Shown here: piece after piece, positions 45,850 through 56,640 of the stretch | Numbering within the stretch: the stretch's first letter is position 1 | How the letters are laid out: each line of letters starts with the position of its first letter | NCBI GenBank assembly: GCA_004431415.1 | Contig: QPMI01000236.1 | Span: 1-64,000, forward strand | Reading direction: 5' to 3' | From: Cyanophora paradoxa | Taxonomy: Eukaryota; Glaucocystophyceae; Cyanophorales; Cyanophoraceae | Length of the DNA: 64,000 bases | The notes under the pieces: generated by a model | Seen by the model: only the letters and a program-made list of their open reading frames with translations | Database searches by the model: none | Told to the model about the DNA's origin: nothing | Program-made: the position numbers and the translations under genes

Positions 45850-46320
45850 GCCGCCGCCCGCCCGCCCGCCCCCGCGGCCCCCTCCCCCCTCCCGCTGTTC
45901 TTTTCCGCTCCCACCTCCGTCCCCCGCTCTGCGGCCCCCGGTTTTTCTTGGCAGGATTTATCTAGTTTTGGACGCGCGCCAGCGACTGTTAGGGAACCAG
46001 ATAGGTCAAGCTGTGTTCGAGTATAGATACAATGTCGAACAAGCCTCCAGCAGCTGCAGGAAGCCACTTGGGGCCAGTCTGCATGCACACTAGGATCTGC
46101 AGGCCTCCGGGATCCGCCCCATGGCCAAGCCGGAGGGCCGCGTGCTCGCATCATGCATATGCCCGAATGCTCGGCCGCGGCGGCTCGAGCTAGCTGCCAG
46201 GCTGGGCGGCCTGGGCCCAGCAATCTCACTACAGTGAAGGGGGAGCTCGAGCAAGAAGTGATTTACGGATACATTAGCAGAGATTATTATGTATGACCTG
46301 TAGCTGCAAAAGGGAGCGCC
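45850..46320. other. Intergenic, 3' ends of HYDIN and the VOC gene
   Basis: Convergent tail-to-tail interval with a pyrimidine-rich stretch after the HYDIN stop and no ORF of note. No standard polyadenylation signal is evident. Confidence 0.5.
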
Positions 46321-47125
46321 CTACTGTGGGCCAGGGTGCACTTCAATGAACTCCAGGCCTGCGTCGGCAAAGGTGCCGTCTGCAGATTAGCACAGACCGC
46401 AGCACGCGATAGGGCATGAGCGGGACCGCCCACGGGCCGGCCCCGCGCGCACCGTTGCCGTCGGGGTCGCGGAAGAAGCAGGCCCGGCGGCCGCTCCCCG
46501 AGAGACGGTGGGGTACGCCCTCCTCCAGCAGCACCTCCACCAGCGCGTCCAGGTCCGGGATCGCGAAGGCCCTGGGAGAGTTCGGGCTCGTGAAAAGAGG
46601 AGCGCACTCGGGAGCGCGTATGCGCACGTGTGGCGGTCCTCGCCGACGTAGGCGGGGCGGCCCTCCGTCGGGTCCACGTTAGGCATCTCGATCCTGCGGG
46701 CGCGCAGGCGCGCGGGCGCGCGGGCGTGAGGAGCCGCCGGGCACGGCGCGCACGGTCGGTCTTTAAGCCGGAGCTATAGCTAACGATGCGCATGCCCGGC
46801 GCCGCGCCCGGGCCCGAGCTAGGCACGCGCGTGCGCACAAGTGGATCGACAGGCCGCTGTTGTCGGGCGTTCCGAGCCACGCGCCGTTGTACTTGATCGT
46901 GCTTGGGCGGGAGTCCATCACGTAGAAGCCAAGCATCTGCGGGAAGAAGCCGGGGCGCCCGGCGCTTAGCGGACGCGGCCGGCGCGGCGGGGCGCGGCGG
47001 GGCCCGACCGTGTAGAAGTCGACGGAACGCTGCGTGTCGGCGGTCATGATGCTGACGTGGTGGAAGCTCGGCTGGATCGGGCGCAGCGAGCGGTGCGGCG
47101 CGCCGTCGGCGGCCGCGCGGAGCAC
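46321..47125 (-). CDS. Glyoxalase/bleomycin-resistance-fold (VOC superfamily) protein
   Basis: Five exons on the minus strand join in frame. The first reads FHHVSIMTADTQRSVDFYT. The second is MLGFYVMDSRPSTIKYNGAW and on to GLSIHL. The third is IEMPNVDPTEGRPAYVGEDR-HT. The fourth is AFAIPDLDALVEVLLEEGVP, then ACFFRDPDGN. The fifth is DGTFADAGLEFIEVHPGPQ, stop at 46,321. Introns are GT-AG. The first His, the Leu-His-(Leu-Ile)-Glu strand and the final LEFIEVHP glutamate fit metal ligands of VOC enzymes; substrate is unknown. The first ATG in frame is MTADTQ, so an upstream exon, perhaps a targeting peptide, is likely and the 5' end is not fixed. It is head to head with the FAD oxidase gene. Confidence 0.72.
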
Positions 47126-47400
47126 GGGGACCGACGGGCCGGCTTCGAACGTCGCTGCATGGTGCCGCCTCGCCTGCGGAAGCGTGGACGCCGGCCTGCG
47201 CGGGGCGGGTCAAACGTTGCAGAAAGGCTGACGGGGCGGAGCGCGCTCACAAGGCGTGCCGGACATCTGCGCGCCACGCAAGGCCGCGCGCTGACACAAG
47301 GGCGGGCGCCGACGAGCAGAACAGGGCCATCATCGATTTGCACGCGTACCCGGGGACGTCGGCAGAACTGCAGCCGACGCGGGCTAGGAGCACGCCGGCG

Positions 47401-50400
47401 ATGGCATTCGCGTCTGCAGGAGCGCCTGTGGTGGCGCGGGCCCGCGCGGCGCCTTGGACAGAGGCGCACGCGCAGCCGTGTGCTCCGCCCCGAAAGAGCC
47501 GCCGCCCCGCTCGCCAGCAGCAGCAGCTCAGGAGCTCGTTCCTGCCGTCGACGCGTCTCGCGGCGCCCCTGCGGCTGCCCTGCGGCCGTTCGGTCATTCG
47601 GCCAGGGCCGGCGCCGTCGACGGCGCCAAGGGCGAGCGCGGGCGGGTGCGTGCCCTCCCTACGTGCCACGTACGCCGAGTGCCGCCGCGCGCCGGGCCGC
47701 CGACGGTGCCGCGCGAAGGCCGCACTGGGAGACCCTCAAAGAGAGGCTCGGAGACATCCCAGTCACCGCGGACCCGGGTCAGGTCGCGCAAAAGTCCAAA
47801 GACTACTTCTGGTGCGACCCGAGCGCCCCGCGGCGGACCCGTGACCCGACGCTGACGCGCCGCTTCGAATTCCAGGTACTCGCCCATCTTGAAGGAGCAG
47901 CTGACGGGCAAGGTCGGAGACTTCGTCGCCGCCCCGCGGAACGAGGAGGAGGTGCGCCGCCCGCAGGGCGGTTCCCGCGCCCGCCGCGCCGACCGGCCGG
48001 CGCCGGCAGGTCATCCGCGTGCTGGACGCGTGCCGGCAGCTGCGGATCCCCGTCACGGCTCGCGGCTGGGGCACGGGCAACTACGGGCAGGCCGTGCCGC
48101 TCGCCCGAGGCTGCGTGCTTGACCTCTCGGGCCTGGACCGCCTGCTCTGGTGCAAGGACGGCGCGGCGCGCGTGCAGGCCGGCATGAAGCTCGTAGACCT
48201 CGAGGCGAGCGCGCGCGCACGCCCCTCCCTTCCTTCCTTCTCACCGACCGGCCCGGCAGGCCCAGACGGTGCCGCTGGGGTGGGAGCTGCGCTTCCACCC
48301 CTCCACGCGTCGCACGGCCTCGATTGGCGGATTCGTCGCCGGCGGTGCGGCCGCCGCTGCCGCCGGGGCCGGTCGAATGTGCCTCCAGCCTGATTCGAAC
48401 CCCCGCGCGCACATGCAGGCTCCGGCGGCGTTGGCTCCATCAACTACGGCGGCCTGCGGGACCCGGGGAACCTGAGGCGCGCCTGTATCCCCCCAAGCTG
48501 CCCGACCAGTTCCGCGCTGCGACCGCGTACCCCCTTAGGGCGCTGCGGGTCGTGACGATGGGTACCGCGGACGAGCCGCCGAAGGCCGTCGAGCTCCGGG
48601 GACCCGACTGCCTCAAGGTTGCCCACGCGTGCGCCGAAAACCCCGTACCCCCCTCTTGCTCCATCCCCCCTCGAAGCCCGGGTACAGGTACGGGACGAAC
48701 GGCATCATCACGGAGGTCGAGCTGCCCCTCGCGCCAGCCACGTGCGCAGACCCCTCCTTCCTCTTCTTCCCCCCGGAAGCGAAAGGGTCCCCGCCGGATT
48801 CGAGCCGGCGTCGGCGCGCAGGAAGTGGTCGGACGTGGTCTTCTCGTTCCCGGACCTGAACTCCGCCGTGCGTACCCGGACCCGGACCCAAACCCGATCC
48901 CCATAATCAAAATCAGAGCGACGTAGTCGACCTTCTAGCCCTCCACCTCGTCCTCCTTCTAAACGTCGGGCAGGTCGCGTTCGGGGAGCGGCTGGGGCGG
49001 GCGGACGGCGTCCGCAAGAAGCTCCTCTCCGTCCTCCCCGCCCCCCTCGCCAAGTACTTCCCCCAGGTCCGCCCCGCCCTCCCCCCCGCCCCCCCCCCCC
49101 CCCCCCCCGCCCCCCGCACCCCCTCCCCCCCCCCCCCCCCCCCCGCCCCGGCCTCAGGGCTTCCTCGCCTGCCTAGAGCACCCGAGCAGCGCCCGATCCC
49201 GACCCCGGCCCCGGCCCCGGCCCCGGCGCCTCTTTGTGTCTAGAGCCCGTTCCTCTCGGCAACGAGATTAGCGTCCGCTCGCTCGAGCTTATTCTCTCTA
49301 ACAATCCACCCCGCGGCCCGGCCCCAGCCCCGCCCCGGCCCTTCGCGGCGCCTCTCTGTGCCTCTGCCGCTACTCCGTCCGACCTCCGTGTGATCCCCGG
49401 GCAGCTCGCTCTGGACGCCTCCCGGGCGCACGTCTTCGCGATGCTCGAGGCCGGCGCCGAGCCCGACGCCCGCGCCCTCGCCGCCGCCTTCGACCAGGCC
49501 ACGGTCCGTCCGTGCCAGGATAGATGGATAGAAAGAGGCCACGGTTAGAGGACGGCTAGAGGAGAGGCTAGAGGGGAGAGGCGGGCACGCTTAGTGCTCT
49601 CCAGGGCCACGGTCCGTGTCAGGATAGAAACGAGGGAGCTAGATCCCCAGCTAGGAGCGGGTGTGGCGGAGGCGCTAGGCGAGCTCCCGTTCTAGAAGCG
49701 GCGGCGTCCCCCGTACTCTCGCCTACGCCTAAGTGCGCGCACCTCGCCGACGCCTTCGACCAGGCCACGGTCCGTGTCAGCGGCTAGAGGACGGCTAGAG
49801 GAGAGGCTAGAGGGGACACCGCCCGCTTTGGCGGGCACGCTTAGTGCTCTCCACCGCCCTTTCACCGTCAAATCTCGTCCCGCCCGCGCCCGCGCCGCCC
49901 CCTTCCACGGCGCCCGGGCCCGCCCCTTTCCCGCTCCCCTTCCCTTTCTTTATTGAAAGGGGCGGCAGGTGGAGCGGTGCGGGCCGACCCCGGGGGACGA
50001 CGCCCGCGGGGCCCTGCCCCTCTTCGAGTTCGGTACCCCCCTTCTCTTTGCTCTTCGCCCTCGGCCCGGGCTGACGCGGCGCGCCCCGCCCACCCCGCAG
50101 CCTGGAACCACACGACACTGCACGCCCTTAAGGCGCGCCGGCGCTAAAATTAAAAACGGAGCCGTTCTATTCCGTACCGTCGCCCCTGACTCTACCCCCC
50201 CCCCCCCACTCCCCGCAGTACGACAAGGACGTGACGTACCTGCAGTCGTTCTTCCCCCCCGGGGACCTCCCCTCCAAGGCGGGCTGTACCCCCTTCCTCG
50301 ACCGTCGCGCCCCCTTCTGAGGCGGCGTACCCCTCCAGGTGGCTGAGATGGAGGCCCTGTTCAAGGACGAGGTGTACCCTCACCTCGAGTTCGCCCGCGT

Positions 50401-51204
50401 CGACGTGCGCGCCGTACCCCCCTGCACCCCTCCGTACCCCGTACCCCTCGAGCCGCCTCGGGGGGTAGGGCCAGCTTGCGTGCTTCGGGCTGCAGCTGGT
50501 GCGGTACACGACCGCCGCCCGTCTGCAGGAGATCATCGACGCCCACGAGCGCGTGCGCGTACCCCCCTCCCCGCCGAGCGAGTACCCCTGACCGGCGCGA
50601 TTCCGTACCCCTCCGCAGGCCGGCGTCACGGTCTTCAACCCGCACACGTACCTCTTGGAGGACGGGGGGATGAAGCAGGCGAGTTCCTTGAGGGGGTACG
50701 CGCGTCCCGCGGTCCATGCCGACTGCGGGGGTACGCAGGTGGACGAGGAGCAGCTGGGGTACAAGCTCGAGGCCGACCCCCTAGGCCTGTTGGTGCGCGG
50801 GCCCGGACCGCTCTACCCCCCCCCCCCCTCCACATGTCCAGTGCGAGCTCTGTACCCCCCAGAACCCCGGCAAGATGCGGGCGTGGGAAGAGCGGTACGG
50901 GTCCGCGGCGCCGCCCCCTCCCCCGGCCCCCGTCAGGTCGCCCACCGCGTACCCCTCCCCTCCCCGACTCGCCTCCCTCTTACCCCGCCCCGCCCCACCC
51001 CGGCGCGGCGCCCGCAGCACGGCGGCCGACCCCTCCTTCACGCTCTTCGCCTCGCCTGCCGCCCCCGCCCCCGCCGCCGCAGCAGCAGCCGGCGCGAAGC
51101 AGCAGCAGGCGTCTTCCTCCTCCTCCTCGTCCTCGTCCGCCCCCGCGCCCATCCCCGGCTTCGAGGCGATGCACCGGGGCGGCCGCCGCCGCTGGCGCTG
51201 GGAG
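47401..51204 (+). CDS. GlcD-type FAD-linked oxidase, N-terminal part of a probable fusion with creatininase
   Basis: Exons join in frame to a family-typical FAD oxidase: LGDIPVTADPGQVAQKSKDY, FWYSPILKEQLTGKVGDFV, PVTARGWGTGNYGQAVPLA (the FAD_binding_4 glycine motif), GGVGSINYGGLRDPGN, YGTNGIITEVELPLAP, AWNHTTLHALK, FNPHTYLLEDGGMK and DPLGLLNPGKM. Introns include 47,812-47,875, 47,952-48,009, 48,205-48,259 (GC-AG), 48,345-48,418, 48,477-48,538 (GC-AG), 48,629-48,687, 48,742-48,821 and 48,868-48,973. The middle (49,065-49,960) is only partly resolved. The start is uncertain; an ATG at 47,401 opens an Arg/Ala-rich stretch like a mitochondrial transit peptide. After NPGKMRAWEERYG the frame runs through a Ser/Ala/Gln-rich linker (intron about 50,934-51,018) into the creatininase domain without a stop. 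Confidence 0.7.
49080..49145. repeat. Poly-C tract within an intron
   Basis: Two near-pure C runs in the intron that follows ...APLAKYFPQ. Run lengths in such tracts are often misassembled, so local coordinates are uncertain. Confidence 0.8.
49482..49858. repeat. Local direct duplication of an exon end and its donor intron
   Basis: GACGCCTTCGACCAGGCCACGGTCCGT (as CCGCCTTCGACCAGGCCACG at about 49,485 and GACGCCTTCGACCAGGCCAC at about 49,752) recurs with the following GAGGACGGCTAGAGGAGAGG and GGGCACGCTTAGTGCTCTCC blocks. The unit is about 270 bases. It duplicates the exon end ...AAFDQAT of the FAD oxidase, so one copy is probably non-functional. Confidence 0.75.
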
Positions 51205-51283
51205 GCCCGCCCCCCCTCCCCACCCCTCCACCCCACCCCTCCCTCCCCTCCCCTCCCCCACCCCGCCCCTGACGCCCCGGCAG

Positions 51284-53711
51284 GAGTTCACGACGCGGGA
51301 GTTCCACGAGATGGACATGGCTCGCGCCGTTGCCGTCATCCCGGTGCCCGCCCAGCCTTGCCGGCCCCGCCCGATTTCCTTCCGATTTCCTTCCGGCCCC
51401 GCCCGATTTCCTTCCGATTTCCGATTTCTCCGCCCCGCTAGCCCCGCCCCGCCCCCTTCGTCCGCATCCGCCCCGCCCGCCCGCCCCATCCGACGTGCCC
51501 CTCCGCTCTGCCCGGCAGGTGGGTGCCGTGGAGCAGCACGGGCCGCACCTCCCCGTCGCCGTCGACGCCCTTCTCGCCACACGCTCCCTCGATCGCGCCC
51601 TCGAGGCTCGCTTGGTTTTGCTTTGGTTCTGCAGCAGGCTTGCTTGCTTCGGTTCGAGAAGCTCGCGCGCAGGTGGCGGGGGAGGCCTGGGGCGTGCCCC
51701 TCCTCGCGCTGCCCCCCGTCTGCGTCGGCAAGTCCAACGAGGTCCGATCCGCCCCACCCCACCCCTCCCCGAAGCTCGAGCTTCCGCTGCTTCAAGAAGC
51801 AAGCATCTTAAGACAAGTTCGATGACTTGCTAGCTCGAGCTCGCTTCGGATGCCGCTCTTCCTTTGAAGAAGCATCTTCAAAGGAAGAAACTTCGCGAGC
51901 TTCCAGCGGCTGCGCCGCCTGATCGATCGTGAGCGCCGCGCGCAGCACGCGGCGTTCGCGGGGACGCTGACGCTCTCGGCGGAGACCCTGACGCGGCTCC
52001 TCACGGACCTCGTCGAGTCCGTCCACCGCGCCGGTACCCCCCCGCCTCCGCTCCCGCCCCAGCCCGGCTAGCTAAGTACCCCTTCGAGCTCGAGCTCCAG
52101 CTCGCGGGCTTGATCTCGAGCTGGACCTAGCTATAGGATCTTGGGCTTAAGCTTGCGCTCGAGCCCGTGTCCTTGCCGGGCGGCCGGCCCTCCGCCTGAA
52201 GCCCCCCGCGCAGGCGTCCGGAAGGTCGTCCTCCTCAACTCGCACGGCGGCCAGCCCCAGGTCCCCCGCCCCCGGCCCTGGCCCCGGCCCCGGCCCCGGC
52301 CCCTTAGCCCCCGGCCCCCGGCCCCGGCTCCCGGTCCCCGGCCCTGGCCCTCGACCTAGCCTGCTAACGAGACTGGAGCTTAGAGCTCGAGCATCCCCGA
52401 ACCGTCCTTAGCTGCCCTCAACTCGCATCCAGAGCTTTTACTGCCGCTCCCTCGATCGCGTCGAGCCAGCCTCTTACGTCCGCGCCCCGCGCGCCCTCGG
52501 CGGCAGGTGCTGGACATCGTGGCGCGGGACGCCCGCCAGCGCCTCTCCATGCTCGTCGTCCGGTGCGCCGCGTGCCCGCCCGCCAGCCCGGCCCGCGGAT
52601 CCCTTCTTCTTTCTCCCTCTCTGCCGCTTCCGTCCGATTGCGGGCCGCAGGTGCAACGTGTACGCCATGTGGGCGACCGACAAGCTCTGGTGCGACCCTA
52701 GCTAAAAATAACTGAGGGCGGTGCCAGGCCGGGCCTCACGCGCGCTCGCCGCCGATCGCACACAGGCCGCCGGAGGAGGTCAGGTGGGGCATCCACGGGG
52801 GCGGTATTGAGACCTCGATCATGCTCCACCTCCGCCCGGGTGCGCCCTGGGCTTGAAGCTGGATCCAGATCTGTGCAAGGGAGATCGCATCGTCTAGAAC
52901 TCCTGCCTTCTCTTACGCGGAGGCCTCCGGTTCCGCAGACCTGGTGCAGATGGAGCACGCGCGGGACTTCCGCAGCCGCGGGCGCGACCGCCACGCCGGC
53001 GACCGGTGCGGCCTTTAACTTGGACCTTCGATCTCTGCGATCCGGGTCGAGCTGAAGCGTCCCCCTCCTCCAGGTGGCTCCACCCGCACTCCTCCATCGG
53101 CTACGGGTGGCTCACCCAGGACCTGAGCCCCGTGCGCCATACGCTCTAATTTCTGACCCGCGCCGGGCCACATCATCATCATCATCATACCGCTGAGCTC
53201 TAAGCAGGATGGCGCGATCGGAGACGCGACCGACGCCGACGCCGGTCAGGGCCGACTCCCCGTTCAAATTTCACAATTAAGAGGCTCTGATATCGATACG
53301 CTATCATTCTATTTATTAAGAGACTTTAAAGAGACTCGCTATTTATTACAATATTATATAAAGATACGCTATGGGCTGACTGGGCGGCGCCCCGCCGGCG
53401 TGTCTGCGCTGCGGTCGCGTGCAGAGCGGGGGCGGGCGGTGCTGGAGCAGAGCGCGAGGGACCTCGTCACGTTCTTTGAGGAGGTACCCCCCTCCCCCCC
53501 CACCCCCCACCCCACCCCCATCGCCCTCGCGGCTGACGCGCTCATGATCGCCCCTACGCCCCCGCCCGCCCCCCCCCCCCCCCCCCGCCCCCTCGCCCCC
53601 CGCCCCCGCCCTCCGCCCCCGCAGGTGCACCGGTTCGACGTGGGGGCCCTGGAGGCGGGTACTGCCTTCTCGGACCTCGGCGGCGCCTACCGCGACCCCG
53701 GGCTCGACTGA
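51284..53711 (+). CDS. Creatininase-family amidohydrolase domain, C-terminal part of the probable fusion
   Basis: A GC-AG intron (51,205-51,283) joins the linker exon (..RWRWE) in frame to EFTTREFHEMDMARAVAVIP. Later exons give VGAVEQHGPHLPVAVD (the family's metal-binding E..H motif), LLALPPVCVGKSNE, HAAFAGTLTLSAETLTRLLT, GVRKVVLLNSHGGQPQ (second metal-binding motif, NxHGG type), VLDIVARDARQRLSMLVVR, PEEVRWGIHGGGIETSIMLH, LRPDLVQMEHARDF, HPHSSIGYGWLTQDL, DGAIGDATDADAERGRAV and a last exon ending GGAYRDPGLD, stop at 53,711. All zinc-ligand motifs of creatininase-type enzymes are present. The family cleaves cyclic or linear amide bonds, and substrates vary widely. If a separate promoter lies in the linker it would be an independent gene. 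Confidence 0.8.
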
Positions 53712-54029
53712 CGCGCCCCGGCTGAGCTGGGGCCGGCTCATGGCCATGGCCAGCCCCGTCCGAACCCGCTTTGATGGCTGTAGTTGCCGGCGCCTCAGGG
53801 GGCCAGCGCGCAGCAAGACAGCCTGGCAGAAGACGCTCAGAGTTCGGATATCGATAGAATATTCAATTACGAATTCAATATGATTTAGCTTCCACTTCGT
53901 GCCAGGCATACTCTTCGAGCTTCGTCACTGCCTGCGCGAAGTACGTATACTAGTCAGAAGCCATGATAGATAAACAAAAATAAATTCAGAAGCAGTTATT
54001 ATGCTCGAAATACAAATTAAAGGCAGGTA
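53712..54029. other. Short tail-to-tail intergenic interval
   Basis: Convergent 3' ends of the creatininase gene (plus) and the coiled-coil gene (minus). AT-rich; no feature recognised. Confidence 0.5.
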
Positions 54030-56140
54030 TTATAATGCATATGCATCACAGGAACCTCGCGCGCACCCGGCCGTGCGTTTGAATTCGATGCCAGCGGCCG
54101 CGAGCGCGTCGCGGAGCGCTTGCGCGCACCAGCGGGCCCAGAACGGCCCGCGCGCCACCTCGCGGATGTCTTCTTTCAGCCCCACGAGCCGCTCCCCGAT
54201 CTGCGCGCGCGTGCGCGCGCCGCCGCCTGCTTAAGCTTGATACCGCCGGCCGGCCGCGTGCGGCTTCGTTTCTCCGTCGTTGCCTTTTATATTATCTGGA
54301 CGGACCTGCTCGAAGCTCTCGTGCAAGCCGTCGCCGTGTCGGGAAGCCTGCGGGCGCGCCGATGCCCCTCAGCCGCCTTGCTTTGCATATTATCTGGAAG
54401 GGTCCGTATATAATCTAGATCGCATGCGCATTGCATTTTTCTAGAGGCGCGCGCCTAGGCCTTGCGCCTCCACCGCTCGCCGCTATTATAATTATATACG
54501 TTCAGGAAACGGCGCTTCCCCGCCGTCCATTCATCGCCTTGTGTTTAAGATCTAGAGTTTCTCGGCAGGGCCAGACAGCGCTAAAATTTCGAAATCGAAT
54601 CTTCGGGCCACGTGCACGGCCGGGGGCCGTGCCGGGCGCCGGGGCTCGCGCACGTGCTCGAGCGCCACGTCGAGCAGAGCGGCCTCGGAGTCGAGCTCCT
54701 CCTGGTGCGCCGAGAGCCGCGAGAGGCGGAAGAGCGCCTCGCCCCGCGCCAGGCCCCCTCGCTCCGCGTCCCGCAGCAGCGCCTCCCGCTCGCGCTTCAG
54801 ATCCTATCGAAATCGACGCGTCACGAAAACGGCAAAGGGAAATTCAAAGGTCTAGACTCAAGCTTAAGTTTATAATTTCATCAAATTCTTTCTCAACATT
54901 GTTTCTCAGAAGTCAGGTGGGGCGAAATTAAATCTCCACCAAGCCTCGAGCGAAGTCCGCGGGACTGGGAAATCAAACGTCTAGGATTGCGCATGCAGAT
55001 GCATATGCATATGCATCGTGGTAATCTCGGACCTTCACATACACGCGCAGACGATTCAAGGTGGCCTCGGCGGCTTTTACTCCGCGCTTCAAATCGCCCA
55101 ACTCGCGCCTGCGGGAATCTAGATCTCGGATCCGGAACTCGAAGCTTTGAGTTTATAGTGAAAATGGGAAGAACTGCAACGCTCAAGTCGGAATGGGAAT
55201 CGCGCACTGGGAATCGTTGGATTCCTCGTCCAGCGCCTCCGCAGTTGCCTTGAGGGCCGCCATCTCAAGGTACCAGTGCGCGACGCTGGTGAAGAGCGGG
55301 GCGTAGATAGCCACCCGGATTTCGATCGGCACCGGAACGAAATCAACCAGAAAAGCCGCAAGGATCGTCAGAGTCAGTGCGGGATCGATGTTCTCGATTT
55401 TGTGCAGCGCAGATCTAAGCTGAAAGCGAAGCGTGCTCAAGCTCCCGCCGCCTCCGTTATCCTCCAACATCGCGCGCGGCTGCAGAGGCAGAGACAAGAA
55501 CTCCAGATCGGATCCGAACTCCTTGCCGCTAGGCCCCTGAGGCCTATTGCCTTCGAAATTCCCGCCGGGCTGAGGGGCCAGGGCTCGCAAGCCGTCGCGC
55601 CTGTGAAATTCCTCGGCCGCTGGTCCCCTTCCGAGTGCCGTGACGCGCCACGTCCATCTAGATCTGCAGATCGTAGTTAGAATACAGTAATATGTGCGAA
55701 TTCGAAGTTCCGCGAGTGCGAAAATGTGCGAAATGTACACTGATCGCGGGGATCCGGAATGCGAATTCAGAATTACCGTGCGCTTGAGTGTGGTTCCACC
55801 GCGCCCAGCACGTGCACCGGCGTAGCAGCTGCAGGCGCGAAAATGCCGAAATCGTGGCTGACGCGACGTCGACTGGCTCGAGGCTGGGCGCGGGTCGAAG
55901 TCGGCGCGAAAGAGCCGGCCGCGGCCGCGAAATGCCTGCGAGAAGCTTAAGCTGAAGGATCGGGCGATCGAGCCAGAATATAACACCAATCACGCATGCG
56001 CACGCATCAGATCTCTCGTCGGCGTCGTCGCGATCGGCGTCGATGGCAGGCAATGCCGGCGCCGAGCGGGCGAAACGCGGGCCGGAGATCGAGAGCGCCC
56101 CGCCGAACACGAAGCTTAAGCCCGTCCTGAGGCGCGCCAT
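54030..56140 (-). CDS. Membrane-anchored coiled-coil protein of unknown function
   Basis: Several exons join on the minus strand. A probable first exon (ATG at 56,140) reads MARLRTGLSFVFGGALSISG, an organelle-targeting or signal-like start. A large exon around 55,600-55,210 has a hydrophobic stretch (LTLTILAAFLVDFVPVPIEI, then IYAPLFTSVAHWYLEMAAL), probably one or two membrane segments. Then come helical charged exons: RELGDLKRGVKAAEATLNRL, then DLKREREALLRDAERGG, SRLSAHQEELDSEAALLDVA, ASRHGDGLHESFEQ, and IGERLVGLKEDIREVARGPF with DALAAAGIEFKRTA. Stop at 54,030. Every later junction has GT-AG ends and keeps frame, which is the main evidence. I do not recognise the family. The N-terminal exon joining is tentative. 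Confidence 0.5.
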
Positions 56141-56174
56141 TGCGACGGCGTGCGCCCTCCACGAATGAAGTGCC

Positions 56175-56640
56175 ACTAGCTATAGCGTCTCTAGAACTCC
56201 TTAAGCTTCGAATTCGAATTCTCCTCTTTATAGCTCCTCTCGAGCTTTGTTTTCTTGTATCTGCTTGCATGCATATATATATATATGCACATGCATGCGC
56301 AGCCGGCATATATATGGGGGCCGATCGCGAGCTCGAGGAGCTCGAGCTAGAGGCGGTCGCGAAGAAATTTAATTTTCGCGCGAAGAGTACTAGCTATAGC
56401 TGGGATGGCGATCGAGAGGAGAGGAGCTCCTGAGGGCAATAATTAATTCGCGGGGATGGCAATTTGCGAAAACCCGCAAAACCTGCGCCAGTGACCTGCA
56501 GCTGGTGCGCGCTCCGCGCTTCCCCCGCGCGCCTGTGCATTATTTGATTGCGCTCATATGCGTATTTCGCAATCGTAGCATTGATCTGCCGCGAAATATG
56601 GAGAGGAGACGATCCAAGCGGCTTCGCAAAGAAGCTCCGA
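56175..56640. promoter_or_regulatory. Upstream region of F-box gene A, duplicated before gene B
   Basis: Lies between the minus-strand coiled-coil gene and F-box gene A. Blocks such as GAATTCTCCTCTTTATAGCT, TCGAGCTTTGTTTT, ATGCATGCGCAGCCGGCATA and TATATGGGGGCCG recur in order at 59,757-60,215 before gene B. TATATATA stretches are present but no single start site can be chosen. Confidence 0.5.
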
